A DNA stretch of 64,000 bases from Roseovarius mucosus (GCF_002080415.1 NZ_CP020474.1:1482001-1546000); one strand, 5' to 3'; counted from the first letter of the stretch, positions 25,069-35,021 are shown. Numbers and translations: made by a program. The notes: generated by a model from the sequence alone, not told the origin.

Positions 25069-27252
25069 TTATCTCAATCTCAGCGCGTTGAGGGATACGG
25101 TGATCGAACTCAGCGACATGGCCAAGGCCGCAATGAGCGGTGAACACAGCCCCACCACGGCCAATGGCACGGCAATGACGTTATAGACCGTAGCGATCTG
25201 AAAGTTTTCGCGAATGCGGCGCGTGGCGGATTTCGCCGTCACGCAAGCTGCGGCAATTGGCGCAAGGTCATTGCCCAAAAGCACGATATCCGACGCCACC
25301 CGCGCGGCATCAAGCGCCGTAGCCGGCGATATTGACACATGCGCCCCGGCCAAGGCGGCCGTATCGTTGAGCCCGTCGCCCACCATCAGCACATGCGCCC
25401 CGTCGGCGGTCAATGCCGCCACGCGCGCCGCCTTGTCGGCGGGCAGCGCCTCGGCCATCCACTGCGGAATGCCAAGGCGCGTGGCAAGCGCCTCGACCGC
25501 AGGAGTGGTATCGCCGGAAATCAGGATCACCCGCTTGCCCTGATCCATCAACCCCTGCACTGCCTCGGCGGCACCGGGCCGCAGCGCATCAGCAAAGGTA
25601 AAGGCGAGCGGTGCCTGATCAGCAACCTTGAGAAAGGTCGCCGTCTCGGCGCGGCCCTGCGCCCCGGTCCAGCTGGCGCGCCCCAAGCGGATCTCTTGGC
25701 CCATATAGCTGGCCTTGGTTCCATATCCGGGCACTTCTGTGAGGTCTGTAAGGTCAGCCGCCACAATCCCCGCCGCGCGCGCAGCGCGGGTAATCGACTG
25801 CGCAAGCGGATGCGAAGACCCCTGCGCCAACCCCAACGCCAATTCCACCGCCTCACGCGGCAGGTCATCCAGATTGGTGACTTGCGGCGCGCCGGTGGTC
25901 AACGTGCCGGTCTTGTCAAACACGACCGTGTCCACCTGTGCCAACCGCTCCAGCGCCGTTTCATGCTTAATCAACATCCCCCGCCGGAACAGCCGCCCAG
26001 AGGCCGCCGTCGTGACCGCAGGCACCGCCAGCCCCAGCGCGCAAGGGCAGGTGATGATCAAAACCGCAGCGGCGATATTGAGCGCGGTGCGCACATCCCA
26101 TGTGTAGAGATACCAGCCCAGAAAGCTGAGCCCCGCAAGGATATGCACCCCCGGCGCATAGAGCTTGGCGGCGCTATCGGCCAGAGAGGTATAGCGCGAG
26201 CGCCCCGACTCCGCGATGGCCACCAGATCGGCCATGCGGTGCAGCGAGGTTTCACGCCCCACCGCCGTGGCGCGAATCGTGAGTGGCCCGGTCAGGTTCA
26301 CTTCACCTGCACTCACCACCTGCCCCAATCCCGCAAAAACCGGCAGGGTCTCGCCCGTCAAAAGCGAGCGGTCGATCTCGGACGTGCCGCTGACAATCTC
26401 GCCATCCACCGGCATCCGCCCACCGGGCCGTACGAGGATCAGATCACCAACGGCCAGCTGTGCGACGTTGACAACGTCTTCTACGCCATCGACCAGCCGC
26501 GTCGCGCGTGGCACCTCGAGCGCGGTCAGCTCCTCTGCCGCAGAGCGCGCTATCGCCCGCGTCCGGTGATCCAGATACCGCCCCGCAAGCAGAAAGAACG
26601 TGAGCGCCATCGCTGCATCGAAATAGGCATGATGGCCCGACAGCATGGTTTCCCAAAGCGAGGTGATGATAGCCAGCACAATCGCCAGCACAATCGGCAC
26701 ATCCATATTGAGCCGCCCGTTGCGCAGCGCGGCCCAGGCATTGCGAAAGAACGGCACACCGGAAAAGGCAATCGCCGGCAGGGTGATCGCGGCGGAAATC
26801 CAATGGAACATATCGCGCGTTGCGTCCTCGGCCCCGGACCACACCGAGACCGACAACAGCATGACATTCATGCTGGCGAATCCGGCAACAGCCAACCGCA
26901 TCAAGAGGTCGCGCCCGGCGCGGTCATTCGCCGTGGCGTTCAGCGTGCCTTGATCCAGTTCATAGGCCTCGTATCCCAGCCCCTCAACCAGCGTGCGCAT
27001 CTCTTCGGCGGTCACGCCTGGAGCCGCGTCAATGCTGGCCCTTTTTAGGGTCAGGTTGACACGCGCCGAATTCACCCGGCTATCCGCAGCGAGCGCCCGC
27101 TCGATCTTGGAAATGCAGGCCGAACAGTGAATTGTGGGCAAAGACAACGCAATTTGCGCCCGTGGCAAGGCGCTTGCCGCCAAAGCCTCGGCCGCCGGGG
27201 CGGCAGCGCAGGCCGGACAAGCCGAAGGCGAGGGGCGCATCGTGGCGGTCAT
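25069..27252 (-). CDS. ccoI: Copper-translocating P-type ATPase CcoI (FixI)
   Basis: 727 residues. Exports copper for assembly of the CuB centre of cbb3 oxidase. An N-terminal CPAC (12-15) precedes a heavy-metal domain with HCSAC (C43, C46). Further motifs are the membrane CPC in TCPCALGLAVP, the phosphorylation site FDKTGTLTTG, the TGES-type LTGETLPV and the hinge MVGDGLNDTAAL. It belongs to the ccoGHIS maturation operon, three bases after ccoH. Confidence 0.95.
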   Translation of the reverse strand: MTATMRPSPSACPACAAAPAAEALAASALPRAQIALSLPTIHCSACISKIERALAADSRVNSARVNLTLKRASIDAAPGVTAEEMRTLVEGLGYEAYELDQGTLNATANDRAGRDLLMRLAVAGFASMNVMLLSVSVWSGAEDATRDMFHWISAAITLPAIAFSGVPFFRNAWAALRNGRLNMDVPIVLAIVLAIITSLWETMLSGHHAYFDAAMALTFFLLAGRYLDHRTRAIARSAAEELTALEVPRATRLVDGVEDVVNVAQLAVGDLILVRPGGRMPVDGEIVSGTSEIDRSLLTGETLPVFAGLGQVVSAGEVNLTGPLTIRATAVGRETSLHRMADLVAIAESGRSRYTSLADSAAKLYAPGVHILAGLSFLGWYLYTWDVRTALNIAAAVLIITCPCALGLAVPAVTTAASGRLFRRGMLIKHETALERLAQVDTVVFDKTGTLTTGAPQVTNLDDLPREAVELALGLAQGSSHPLAQSITRAARAAGIVAADLTDLTEVPGYGTKASYMGQEIRLGRASWTGAQGRAETATFLKVADQAPLAFTFADALRPGAAEAVQGLMDQGKRVILISGDTTPAVEALATRLGIPQWMAEALPADKAARVAALTADGAHVLMVGDGLNDTAALAGAHVSISPATALDAARVASDIVLLGNDLAPIAAACVTAKSATRRIRENFQIATVYNVIAVPLAVVGLCSPLIAALAMSLSSITVSLNALRLR

Positions 27253-27255
27253 GGT

Positions 27256-27714
27256 CTATTCCTTATGCAGAACGACACGCTGTTGAAAAAGAGTGCCGTC
27301 ACGATCCCAAGCCTTCATGCGGATGTTCCAGTTGCCATCGCCCAAATCCATCGGGGCAACATAGGCCTGCCCATCATAGCTGAAGTCGGGCGTCTGGTCG
27401 TCCTGCACATGGGTGGCCCGCCCCACGGTCGCCTCAAGCTGCGCCACCTCGACGGGATTGCCAGCCACATCGGTGATATGCAGCATCAAGAGCCCGCCCG
27501 CGTGATCCGCCACCACGGTCCAGCCCAGCCCCTCTTGCGCGGCTTTGCGTTCGTTGAATTCCTGACTGGCCACATAGGAATTCTTGACCTCAAGCCCCGG
27601 AAAGGTTCGCACCGCTGAATACGCCAGCACCAGATTGACGCCGATGATCACGGAAAAAGCCCCGACAAAGCCGATCAACACATGCCTGCCGGTGATTTGA
27701 CGCTCGGCCATCAT
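27256..27714 (-). CDS. ccoH: cbb3 oxidase assembly protein CcoH (FixH)
   Basis: 152 residues with one N-terminal membrane span (residues about 10-32) and a periplasmic domain beginning near TFPGLEVKNSYVASQEFN. This is the family pattern for FixH, which stabilises the CcoP/CcoQ intermediate during assembly. The ATG overlaps the ccoG stop by four bases. Confidence 0.93.
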   Translation of the reverse strand: MMAERQITGRHVLIGFVGAFSVIIGVNLVLAYSAVRTFPGLEVKNSYVASQEFNERKAAQEGLGWTVVADHAGGLLMLHITDVAGNPVEVAQLEATVGRATHVQDDQTPDFSYDGQAYVAPMDLGDGNWNIRMKAWDRDGTLFQQRVVLHKE

Positions 27715-29153
27715 TCTCCCTTTCCGTTAAAGACTGTGTCCTTATAGGCGCGCTCGCCATTGGTCAGATCCTCGATCCAGATCCGCACATCGCTGCGCTC
27801 GGCCGTGGCGGGCTCAGAGCCCGGCGGTGCCACCAGATAAACCCGCTGCAGGTACATTTCATCGGCGGCAACGCTGATCCGGCCCGCTTCCGCCCCCTCC
27901 AGTTCGACAGCAATGGCCGGGCTGCCCTTGACCGTAACCTCGAATTCGCGCGTCTCGTGCTGCATGTTGCGGATGCGCACCTCATAGGTATTGCGGATCG
28001 AGCCATCGGACAGGGTGACATAGGTCGGATTACGCACCGGTGCGACAGTCAGGTCGATATCCGACCGGATGAACAGCGCAAACACAAGCCCGATCCCCAC
28101 CAGCGACCAGAGCGCGGTGTAGAGGATCGTGCGTGGGCGCAGGATATGTTTGAAGATCGGTTTGGGCTTGCCGCCCGCCCGCTCTGCCTCTTCATCGGTA
28201 AAGGCCATATAGTCGATCAGACCACGCGGCTTGCCGATCTTGGCCATGATGTCATCGCAGGCGTCGATACAAAGCGCACAGGTGATGCACTCCAACTGCT
28301 GCCCGTCGCGAATGTCGATCCCCACCGGGCAAACATTGACGCAAGCCATACAGTCGATGCAATCACCTTGCGGCGCGCCCTCTTTGACCGCCTCTGAATT
28401 CTTGCGCGGCTCGCCCCGCCATTCGCGATAGCCGACGGTCAGCGTGTCCTCGTCCATCATCGCGGCCTGAATGCGCGGCCAGGGGCAGGCATAGATGCAA
28501 ATCTGCTCGCGCGCGAACCCGCCGAAAAAGAACGTCGTGCCGGTCAGCACCGCAATCGTGGTATAGGCGATAGGATGGGCGTCGAGGGTAAAGAGATCGA
28601 CCAACAGCGTCGGCGCATCGGTGAAGTAAAACACCCAAGCGCCCCCCGTGGCCACCGCAATCAATAGCCATGTGATCCACTTGGTCAGCCGCAGACGTGC
28701 CTTGCGAACATCCCATTTCTTCTGCCGATGCAGGCGCAGCCGCGCATTGCGATCCCCCTCGATCCAACGCTCGACCAGAATGAAAAGGTCAGTCCAGACC
28801 GTTTGAGGACAGGCATAGCCACACCACACCCGGCCCAGCGCCGAGGTGAACAAGAATAGCCCCAAGCCCGCCATCACCAAAAGACCGGCCACGAAATAGA
28901 ACTCGTGTGGCCAAATCTCGATCCAGAAAAAGAAAAACCGCCGATTGGCGAGATCCAGCAAAACCGCCTGATCCGGCAGCGCAGCCCCCCGATCCCAGCG
29001 AATCCAAGGCGTCACATAATAGATGCCCAAGGTGACGATCATAATGACCCACTTCAGGTTGCGGAACTTGCCATACACCTTCTTGGGAAACACCGGTTCG
29101 CGCGCAGCATAGAGGGATTGCGGTTCGGTTGGATGGGAATCGGCCACGGACAT
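27711..29153 (-). CDS. ccoG: cbb3 maturation ferredoxin-like membrane protein CcoG (FixG/RdxA)
   Basis: 480 residues with several membrane spans, a membrane-embedded WCGYACPQTVW cysteine motif and two [4Fe-4S] sites (CIDCMACVNVCP and CITCALCIDACD). A C-terminal immunoglobulin-like domain follows. CcoG is thought to reduce copper for CuB insertion. The ATG at 29151-29153 has a GGAG almost touching it, so spacing is poor. An FNR-type box is centred 63.5 bases upstream of the start. Confidence 0.94.
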   Translation of the reverse strand: MSVADSHPTEPQSLYAAREPVFPKKVYGKFRNLKWVIMIVTLGIYYVTPWIRWDRGAALPDQAVLLDLANRRFFFFWIEIWPHEFYFVAGLLVMAGLGLFLFTSALGRVWCGYACPQTVWTDLFILVERWIEGDRNARLRLHRQKKWDVRKARLRLTKWITWLLIAVATGGAWVFYFTDAPTLLVDLFTLDAHPIAYTTIAVLTGTTFFFGGFAREQICIYACPWPRIQAAMMDEDTLTVGYREWRGEPRKNSEAVKEGAPQGDCIDCMACVNVCPVGIDIRDGQQLECITCALCIDACDDIMAKIGKPRGLIDYMAFTDEEAERAGGKPKPIFKHILRPRTILYTALWSLVGIGLVFALFIRSDIDLTVAPVRNPTYVTLSDGSIRNTYEVRIRNMQHETREFEVTVKGSPAIAVELEGAEAGRISVAADEMYLQRVYLVAPPGSEPATAERSDVRIWIEDLTNGERAYKDTVFNGKGE

Positions 29154-29209
29154 ACTCCGGTATGATCATTCTCTTGATCGTGTTCTGTCAGGATGCGGGC
29201 GCAACAGCT

Positions 29210-29223
29210 TTGACCTGCATCAA
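29210..29223. promoter_or_regulatory. FnrL/FNR box upstream of ccoG
   Basis: TTGAC-CTGC-ATCAA fits the alphaproteobacterial FnrL pattern TTGAY-N4-RTCAA. A class II promoter with the box at -41.5 would start transcription near 29175, giving a leader of about 22 bases for ccoG. Confidence 0.75.
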
Positions 29224-29243
29224 ATTCTGAATCCTGAATCGAT

Positions 29244-30134
29244 CTATTGCGCCACGCTATGTTGTCGAGCCATGCGCCGCAGCCAGACCACAAAGGTCCG
29301 CGCCGCAGGGCGCAGCACGCCAGGACGCGCCACCACATGATAACCGCTGTCTTCATGGTCTTGAAACAAGAGCCGTAGGCGACCCGCCGCGATATCCTGA
29401 CGCACCCAGTCCAGAACCGTCACAGCAACCCCCTGCCCGTCGCGCAATCCGTCCAGCAACAGGTTGCCCGGCACCTGCATCAGCCCGGCTGCCCGCTCGC
29501 GTGTGACACCCCGACGGCGCAGCCAGTCGCTTGCCTCATTGGTGCCGAATTCCTGCAGCCAAGGCAAATCGGCCAGATCTGATGGCTCTTCGATCCGCCG
29601 CCCCTCAATAAGGCGGGGGGCAGCCACCGCGACAATGGGCGAAGAGAATAGCAGCTCTGCCTCTAGCCCCGGCCATTTACCGGGCCCATAGCGGATTGCG
29701 ATGTCTATACCGCCCGGCTCTAGCGCAACCAACCGCGGGGTCGGGTCGATCATAAGGTCAATGTCAGGATGGCGATGGCGAAAATCACCCAAGCAAGGCA
29801 TCAGCCAGTGCGCCGCAAAACTCGGTGTGGTCGAGATCTGCAAAGGACGCTCGGAATTGCGCTGCGAAAGCGATTCGACCGCGCGCGCAATCGCGCCAAA
29901 GCCAAGCGACAGGGCATCCGCCAGATATTGGCCTTCTGCGGTCAGGCGCAATTGCCGCCCGCTACGGTCCACAAGCGCCAGGCCTATATGCGCCTCAAGC
30001 TGCTTGATCTGTTGGCTTACCGCCGCATGACTAACATTGAGCCGGTCACCCGCAGCCACCGTGCCGCCGGTTTCGGCCAAGGCCGCAAAGGCCCGCAATG
30101 CGGTCAAAGGAGGAAGAGACAGCCAATCCATCAT
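29244..30134 (-). CDS. LysR-family transcriptional regulator (GcvA-like)
   Basis: 296 residues. The N-terminal helix-turn-helix reads LTALRAFAALAETGGTVAAG and LNVSHAAVSQQIKQLE, characteristic of GcvA/TrpI-type LysR proteins. The rest is a two-lobed effector domain starting around PLQISTTPSFAAHWLMP. It is divergent from a 51-residue protein gene (98-base gap) and located between the two cco operons, but no cbb3 link is known for this subfamily. Target and ligand unknown. Confidence 0.9.
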   Translation of the reverse strand: MMDWLSLPPLTALRAFAALAETGGTVAAGDRLNVSHAAVSQQIKQLEAHIGLALVDRSGRQLRLTAEGQYLADALSLGFGAIARAVESLSQRNSERPLQISTTPSFAAHWLMPCLGDFRHRHPDIDLMIDPTPRLVALEPGGIDIAIRYGPGKWPGLEAELLFSSPIVAVAAPRLIEGRRIEEPSDLADLPWLQEFGTNEASDWLRRRGVTRERAAGLMQVPGNLLLDGLRDGQGVAVTVLDWVRQDIAAGRLRLLFQDHEDSGYHVVARPGVLRPAARTFVVWLRRMARQHSVAQ

Positions 30135-30232
30135 GTAACCATATCTTACAAATCGAAATTTTTCCAGATTCGTTATTTACGTCCGTTTTCTGCATAATGA
30201 ACACAGAAATGCCAGATCGAAAGGACGAAACA

Positions 30233-30388
30233 ATGCTCGGAATTCTTGCCAATACTTTCATGAACGCCACCCGTATGGATCAAGCCCCGCCGCGTCAGAC
30301 CCCTCTTCACTGGCCCCCGGCAGACCGCTTTGGCACGCGGACAGGGGCCGAGATCGAAGCGCATCTTATCGGACGCCGCCGCTACTGA
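30233..30388 (+). CDS. Small basic protein of unknown function, divergent from LysR gene
   Basis: 51 residues (MLGILANTFMNATRMDQAPP...), ending RRRY. An AAGGAC site at 30221-30226 precedes the ATG. The segment PLHWPPADRFGTRTGAEIEA looks like conserved coding rather than random sequence. No signal peptide or membrane span. The open frame extends upstream to 30098, overlapping the LysR start, so the shorter form is chosen. It may be a target of the divergent regulator. Confidence 0.5.
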   Translation: MLGILANTFMNATRMDQAPPRQTPLHWPPADRFGTRTGAEIEAHLIGRRRY

Positions 30389-30457
30389 GGCGCAAAACAA
30401 AAAAGGCCCACAAGGGGGCCAACCAGTTGACAGTTGCACTGAACCTATGGGTAATCA

Positions 30458-30541
30458 GCACCGGCCCTTCCAGGAAACGCGCGAACAGAACGGAAGGACC
30501 GGTGCCTAACCCCGAGCTTTGCGGCTCGGGGTATTCTTTTA
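30458..30541 (+). ncRNA. Candidate small RNA with two hairpins and an intrinsic terminator
   Basis: GCACCGGCCCTTCC (30458-30471) pairs with GGAAGGACCGGTGC (30492-30505), one G-U pair, around a 20-base loop. A second hairpin, ACCCCGAG (30509-30516) with CTCGGGGT (30525-30532), is followed by ATTCTTTT on the plus strand. The order stem-loop then terminator, in a gap between a small gene and the ccoP stop, resembles a trans-acting sRNA. It could instead be only the 3' end of the small gene at 30233 or the end of ccoNOQP. No promoter was identified. Confidence 0.35.
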
Positions 30542-30551
30542 GGGCTGGCGC

Positions 30552-31424
30552 TTACTCGCCGCCGCCAAGCTGGTGGACATAGATCGCCACGGCGCGAATT
30601 TCGGCTTCGCTCAGGTCGGCCCCGCCCATCGCCGGCATCACGCCAAAGCGCGAATAGATCACCGTTTCCTTGATCGTGTCGAATGATCCACCATAGAGCC
30701 AGATCGCATCGGCAAGGTTCGGCGCGCCCTGATAGATATCGCCCTCTGCGGCCTCGCCATGGCATGCCGCGCAATTGTCCATGAACACGGCCTGACCATC
30801 GGAAACCAACGTGGCATCCTGCGGCTCACCAGACAGCGACATCACATAGTTGACCACCTGATCAATCTGCGCCGATTCGAGAATGTCACCAAAGGCAGGC
30901 ATCTGCGAATAGCGCGCATCCGGATCTTCCTCGTTGCGGATACCATGGGCGATCGTGGCATGAATGTCCTCGATCGTGCCGCCCCAGAGCCAGTCGTTAT
31001 CCAGAAGGTTGGGATAGCCACCCGCCTGAACACCTGCCGCCCCCGAGCCATGGCACTGCGCGCACCATGTTTTGAACACGGCATTACCCGCCGATGTGGC
31101 ATAGCCCTGCAATTCAGGATCACCGGCAATCTCGGTCAGTTCGACCGAGGCCAGCCTGGCGTTGATCTCGGCATTGGCGGCTTCGGCCTCGGCCAATTCG
31201 ACCGCCACATTGGCGCGCGTCGACCAGCCTTTGTAGCCAGCCGTGGCCCCCTGAACCAGCGGCCATGCCGGATAGGCCACCACATACCACAGCGCCCAGA
31301 CGATACAGGCGTAAAACGTCCACAGCCACCAGCGCGGCAGGGGATTGTTATACTCTTCAATCCCGTCCCATTGATGGCCGGTGGTTTCGACCTCTTGGTT
31401 CTTCTTATTGGGTTGTTTGGCCAT
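30552..31424 (-). CDS. ccoP: cbb3-type cytochrome c oxidase subunit III, di-haem CcoP
   Basis: 290 residues. Membrane-anchored di-haem cytochrome that feeds electrons to the catalytic subunit. An N-terminal segment with the typical [13 protein letters not shown] is followed by a membrane span. Two haem sites are CAQCH (121-125) and CAACH (218-222), with methionine ligands likely in SQMPAF and VMPAMGG. Last gene of ccoNOQP, three bases after ccoQ. Confidence 0.96.
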   Translation of the reverse strand: MAKQPNKKNQEVETTGHQWDGIEEYNNPLPRWWLWTFYACIVWALWYVVAYPAWPLVQGATAGYKGWSTRANVAVELAEAEAANAEINARLASVELTEIAGDPELQGYATSAGNAVFKTWCAQCHGSGAAGVQAGGYPNLLDNDWLWGGTIEDIHATIAHGIRNEEDPDARYSQMPAFGDILESAQIDQVVNYVMSLSGEPQDATLVSDGQAVFMDNCAACHGEAAEGDIYQGAPNLADAIWLYGGSFDTIKETVIYSRFGVMPAMGGADLSEAEIRAVAIYVHQLGGGE

Positions 31425-31427
31425 GTC

Positions 31428-31622
31428 TCATGCCTCCTCGTGCCGGGCGCCGTTGGTCGGGGCCGGTTTGTCTTCGTGCCGGAACGGGATGGTTGACGGG
31501 TTCTCATAGCTCTTGGTGGCGCCGGGGCGGAACACCCAGAACACGACGCCAACAAAGAACGTAAAGAGTGCCAGCAACATCCAGCTATCGGCAAATTCAC
31601 GCAACAGCGAATAGGTTTCCAT
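31428..31622 (-). CDS. ccoQ: cbb3 oxidase small subunit CcoQ (FixQ)
   Basis: 64 residues with one membrane helix (ALFTFFVGVVFWVFRPG) and a charged tail, the normal form of CcoQ, which stabilises the complex. Located between ccoO and ccoP. Confidence 0.93.
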   Translation of the reverse strand: METYSLLREFADSWMLLALFTFFVGVVFWVFRPGATKSYENPSTIPFRHEDKPAPTNGARHEEA

Positions 31623-31634
31623 CGGTTCGCTCCC

Positions 31635-32360
31635 TTACCGGCTCGCGTCCGGGGTGAAGGTCGAGAAATCAACCAGCGTCCCCAGCATTTGCAGATAGGC
31701 GATCAGCGCATCCGCCTCGGAAATCCCGGGCTGCCCGTCGAAATTGCGCACTTGTGCCTTGGGATAGCGCGCCAAGAGACCCTCGGTATCGCCATCGGGA
31801 TCAATCTGCACCATAAAGTCAGCCTTGGCGTTCTCGATCATCTCGTCACTATAGGGCACGCCCACCAAACGATGTGTCTTGAGCAGATCCTCGATATGCG
31901 CAGGCTCGATCATCCGGTTTTCGAGAAAGCCATATTTCGGCATCACCGACTCTGGCACAACCGACTGCGGGTCGCGCAGGTGATCGACATGCCAGTCATC
32001 CGAATAGCGCCCGCCGACACGGGCCAGATCCGGCCCCGTCCGCTTGGACCCCCACTGGAACGGGTGGTCATATTTCGACTCCGCCGCCAGCGAATAGTGC
32101 CCATAGCGCTCGACCTCATCGCGCATCGGGCGGATCATCTGACTATGGCAGACGTAACAGCCCTCGCGGATGTAGATATCGCGGCCCGTCAACTCCAGCG
32201 GAGAGTAGGGGCGCATGCCCTCTACATCCTCGATGGTGTTTTCAAGCCAGAACAGCGGGGCGATCTGCACGATCCCCCCAACCGTGACGACAAGGAAGGC
32301 AAAGATCGCCAAGAGCGTGACGTTCTTTTCCAGGATTGCGTGTTTGTCCAGAATTGCCAT
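31635..32360 (-). CDS. ccoO: cbb3-type cytochrome c oxidase subunit II, mono-haem CcoO
   Basis: 241 residues with an N-terminal membrane anchor and a single haem-binding CYVCH at residues 68-72 in [15 protein letters not shown]. Typical segments such as [20 protein letters not shown] and [18 protein letters not shown] follow. Fourteen bases downstream of ccoN. Confidence 0.96.
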   Translation of the reverse strand: MAILDKHAILEKNVTLLAIFAFLVVTVGGIVQIAPLFWLENTIEDVEGMRPYSPLELTGRDIYIREGCYVCHSQMIRPMRDEVERYGHYSLAAESKYDHPFQWGSKRTGPDLARVGGRYSDDWHVDHLRDPQSVVPESVMPKYGFLENRMIEPAHIEDLLKTHRLVGVPYSDEMIENAKADFMVQIDPDGDTEGLLARYPKAQVRNFDGQPGISEADALIAYLQMLGTLVDFSTFTPDASR

Positions 32361-32374
32361 CTCTCCGGCCCTCC

Positions 32375-33979
32375 TTATTCAGCCGGGACTGCACTGTTCA
32401 CAGGCGCGACGGCCGGCGAACGTGTTACAGTCATCCAGAGGTTGTAGCACATGATCAACGCACCAGAGAGGAACAACACCCCACCCAGACCGCGCACCAC
32501 ATACATCGGGAACTTTGCGGCCACGGTATCGGCGAACGAGTTCACGAGGAAACCGTTGGCATCAACTTCGCGCCACATCAGGCCCTCCATGATCCCCGTC
32601 ACCCACATGGCAGCGGCGTAGAGAATGATGCCGATGGTGGCCAACCAGAAATGCCAGCTCACAAGGCTCAGCGAATAGAGCCGCTCGCGGTTCCACAACT
32701 TCGGTACAAGGAAGTAGAGCGCCCCAAAGGTGATCATACCGTTCCAGCCAAGCGCCCCAGAATGCACGTGCCCAATGGTCCAGTCCGTGTAATGCGACAG
32801 CGAGTTGACCGCGCGGATCGACATCATCGGCCCTTCAAAGGTGGACATGCCGTAGAACCCGATGGAAATCACCATCATCCGGATCACCGGATCGGTGCGC
32901 AGCTTGTCCCATGCCCCCGAGAGCGTCATCAGACCGTTGATCATCCCACCCCAGGACGGCATCCACAGCACGATCGAGAACACCATGCCCAGCGTCGAGG
33001 CCCAGTCCGGCAGCGCCGTGTAATGCAGGTGGTGCGGACCAGCCCAGATGTAGATAAAGATCAGCGCCCAAAAGTGGATGATCGACAGCTTATAGCTGTA
33101 AACCGGGCGTTCGGCCTGCTTGGGCACAAAGTAATACATCATGCCCAAGAAACCTGCCGTCAGGAAAAAGCCCACGGCGTTATGGCCATACCACCACTGT
33201 GTCATCGCGTCCTGCACGCCGGAGAAGACCTGCACCGACTTGGAGCCAAAGATCGAGACCGGAATGCTCAGGTTGTTGACCACATGCAGCATTGCCACCG
33301 TGATGATGAACGACAGGTAAAACCAGTTGGCGACATAGATATGCGGCTCTTTGCGCTTGACGATCGTGCCCAGGAACACAGCCAGATAGGCCAGCCAGAC
33401 CACCGTCAGCCACAGATCGACATACCATTCAGGCTCTGCATATTCCTTGGATTGCGTGGCACCCAGCAAATAGCCGGTCGCAGCCAGAACAATCACGAGT
33501 TGGTAGCCCCAGAACACGAACCACGCGAGATTGCCGCCCCAGAGACGCGCCGCAGAGGTGCGTTGCACAACGTAAAACGACGTGGCGATCAGCGCATTGC
33601 CCCCAAAGGCGAAAATCACCGCCGAGGTGTGCAGCGGACGCAACCGACCAAAATTCGCATAACCCTGCGCCCAATCGAAATTGAGCCCAGGAAAGGCAAG
33701 CTGAAAGGCAATGAACGTGCCCGCAAGGAAACCGACAACGCCCCAGATGGCCGTTGCAATCACCCCGGCGCGCACCACGCCATCCATGTATTCCCCCGAC
33801 AGATCCACTTGGGATTTCGGTTCGTCTGTGTGGCGCAGGGTCCACAGAAAAAGCCCACCAGCCACCAACGCCACCGTCAGCGCGTTGACCAGATAGGCCA
33901 GATCGCGCGCATAATTGGCCGCGATCAACGCCAGAAGCGTGACCAGACCAAGCACGATCAGCTTGATATAATTCGTCAT
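32375..33979 (-). CDS. ccoN: cbb3-type cytochrome c oxidase subunit I CcoN
   Basis: 534 residues with about twelve membrane spans. Catalytic high-affinity terminal oxidase subunit that reduces oxygen at a haem b3-CuB centre. Conserved His-containing segments include [44 protein letters not shown] (CuB ligands) and [16 protein letters not shown]. First gene of ccoNOQP. GAAGGG precedes the ATG. An FNR-type box is centred about 101 bases upstream. Confidence 0.97.
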   Translation of the reverse strand: MTNYIKLIVLGLVTLLALIAANYARDLAYLVNALTVALVAGGLFLWTLRHTDEPKSQVDLSGEYMDGVVRAGVIATAIWGVVGFLAGTFIAFQLAFPGLNFDWAQGYANFGRLRPLHTSAVIFAFGGNALIATSFYVVQRTSAARLWGGNLAWFVFWGYQLVIVLAATGYLLGATQSKEYAEPEWYVDLWLTVVWLAYLAVFLGTIVKRKEPHIYVANWFYLSFIITVAMLHVVNNLSIPVSIFGSKSVQVFSGVQDAMTQWWYGHNAVGFFLTAGFLGMMYYFVPKQAERPVYSYKLSIIHFWALIFIYIWAGPHHLHYTALPDWASTLGMVFSIVLWMPSWGGMINGLMTLSGAWDKLRTDPVIRMMVISIGFYGMSTFEGPMMSIRAVNSLSHYTDWTIGHVHSGALGWNGMITFGALYFLVPKLWNRERLYSLSLVSWHFWLATIGIILYAAAMWVTGIMEGLMWREVDANGFLVNSFADTVAAKFPMYVVRGLGGVLFLSGALIMCYNLWMTVTRSPAVAPVNSAVPAE

Positions 33980-34073
33980 GTTGCGTCCCTTCGTCTCTTT
34001 CTGCCCGAGTCGCCGTGACCCGCGCAGGCGCGTTAGACTGTGACCGTAATGCTAGGGTCAGACTCAACTATCC

Positions 34074-34087
34074 TTGATCTGTGTCAA
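34074..34087. promoter_or_regulatory. FnrL/FNR box, probably serving ccoNOQP
   Basis: TTGAT-CTGT-GTCAA fits TTGAY-N4-RTCAA. At -41.5 it predicts a minus-strand start near 34039 and a 60-base ccoN leader. It is separated by 18 bases from the second box in the same divergent region. Confidence 0.8.
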
Positions 34088-34105
34088 AACACTGACTTTG
34101 ATCAA

Positions 34106-34119
34106 TTGATCCGCGTCAA
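34106..34119. promoter_or_regulatory. FnrL/FNR box, probably serving uspA
   Basis: TTGAT-CCGC-GTCAA fits the FnrL pattern. At -41.5 on the plus strand it predicts a start near 34154, 28 bases before the uspA ATG. The two boxes thus divide neatly between the divergent genes. Confidence 0.78.
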
Positions 34120-34181
34120 AGCAGCCCCGGCAATACACTCCTAAGGTGACATAACGTGTGACACAGTCAAAGGAATGCGAC

Positions 34182-35021
34182 ATGACCTACAACAGCCTGT
34201 TTTCCGTTTTGACCGATGAGTCCCTTGTTGAGGAAACCTTGGCCCATGCCACCAGCATGGCTGCCCGCTATGATGCCCATCTTGATGTGCTCTGCTTGGG
34301 CGTGGATCGAAGCCAATCGGGCTATTATTATTCGGGCGCCAGCGCCATCGTGCTGCAAGAAACGATTGCCCGCGCCCAGCAAGAGGCCACCGCCATCGAG
34401 ACCAAAGCCCGCGCCCTGCTCAAGAATTCATCCCTACGTTGGGCGGTTGAGGCGGGCGTCAGCCAATTGGCCGATCTGGGGCGGCATGTTGCGGCCCGGG
34501 CGCGATTCTCGGATCTGGTCATTCTGGCGCAGCCCTATGGCAAGGGCCGCGGAGCCGAACTGGAACCTGCGACCGAATCGGCCCTGTTCGAGGCGCGGAC
34601 CCCGGTCATTATCGCCCCCGCCGGTGGCGAGCCGGTGCCCAATCCGGGCCGGATCATGATCGGCTGGAACGAAAGCAACGAGGCGCTTGGTGCCGTGCGC
34701 GCCGCCCTGCCCCTGCTGAAAGAGGCGGATGTGGTGCATGTGGTGGTGATCGACCCGCCGACGCATGGGCCCAACCGCTCGGATCCCGGTGGGCTTTTGT
34801 CGCAATACCTCGCGCGTCACGGCGTCAAGGTCGAGATTGACGTGCTCTCCAAAACCCTACCCCGTGTCTCGGACGTGCTCTTGCGCCATGCCCGCGATAT
34901 GGATGCCGATATGGTGGTGATGGGGGCCTATGGCCACTCGCGCTTTCGCGAGGCAATCTTTGGCGGTGCCACCCGCTATATGCTGGAACAGGCGACCATG
35001 CCGGTTTTCATGGCGCATTAG
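34182..35021 (+). CDS. uspA: Universal stress protein with two tandem Usp domains
   Basis: 279 residues. The second half ends in the nucleotide-binding-type motif MGAYGHSRFREAIFGGATRY, while the first half has a degenerate equivalent (around LVILAQPYGKGRG). An AAAGGAA site supports the ATG at 34182 over an upstream in-frame GTG at 34158. Adjacent to ccoNOQP and fnrL with an FNR-type box upstream, it is probably induced under low oxygen, as UspA-type genes near cbb3 loci often are. Confidence 0.9.
   Translation: MTYNSLFSVLTDESLVEETLAHATSMAARYDAHLDVLCLGVDRSQSGYYYSGASAIVLQETIARAQQEATAIETKARALLKNSSLRWAVEAGVSQLADLGRHVAARARFSDLVILAQPYGKGRGAELEPATESALFEARTPVIIAPAGGEPVPNPGRIMIGWNESNEALGAVRAALPLLKEADVVHVVVIDPPTHGPNRSDPGGLLSQYLARHGVKVEIDVLSKTLPRVSDVLLRHARDMDADMVVMGAYGHSRFREAIFGGATRYMLEQATMPVFMAH

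Noticed and set aside
25339..27048. 569-residue open frame on the plus strand
   Set aside because: Lies wholly antisense to ccoI; Arg/His/Gln-rich composition typical of the opposite strand of a GC-rich gene, with no motif or ribosome site.
32336..34018. 560-residue open frame on the plus strand
   Set aside because: Antisense to ccoN, which has complete oxidase motifs; product is a low-complexity His/Arg/Gln shadow.
34098..34111. TTGATCAATTGATC as a third FNR box between ccoN and uspA
   Set aside because: Left half fits but the right half reads TGATC rather than RTCAA; the adjacent site at 34106 is a better match.
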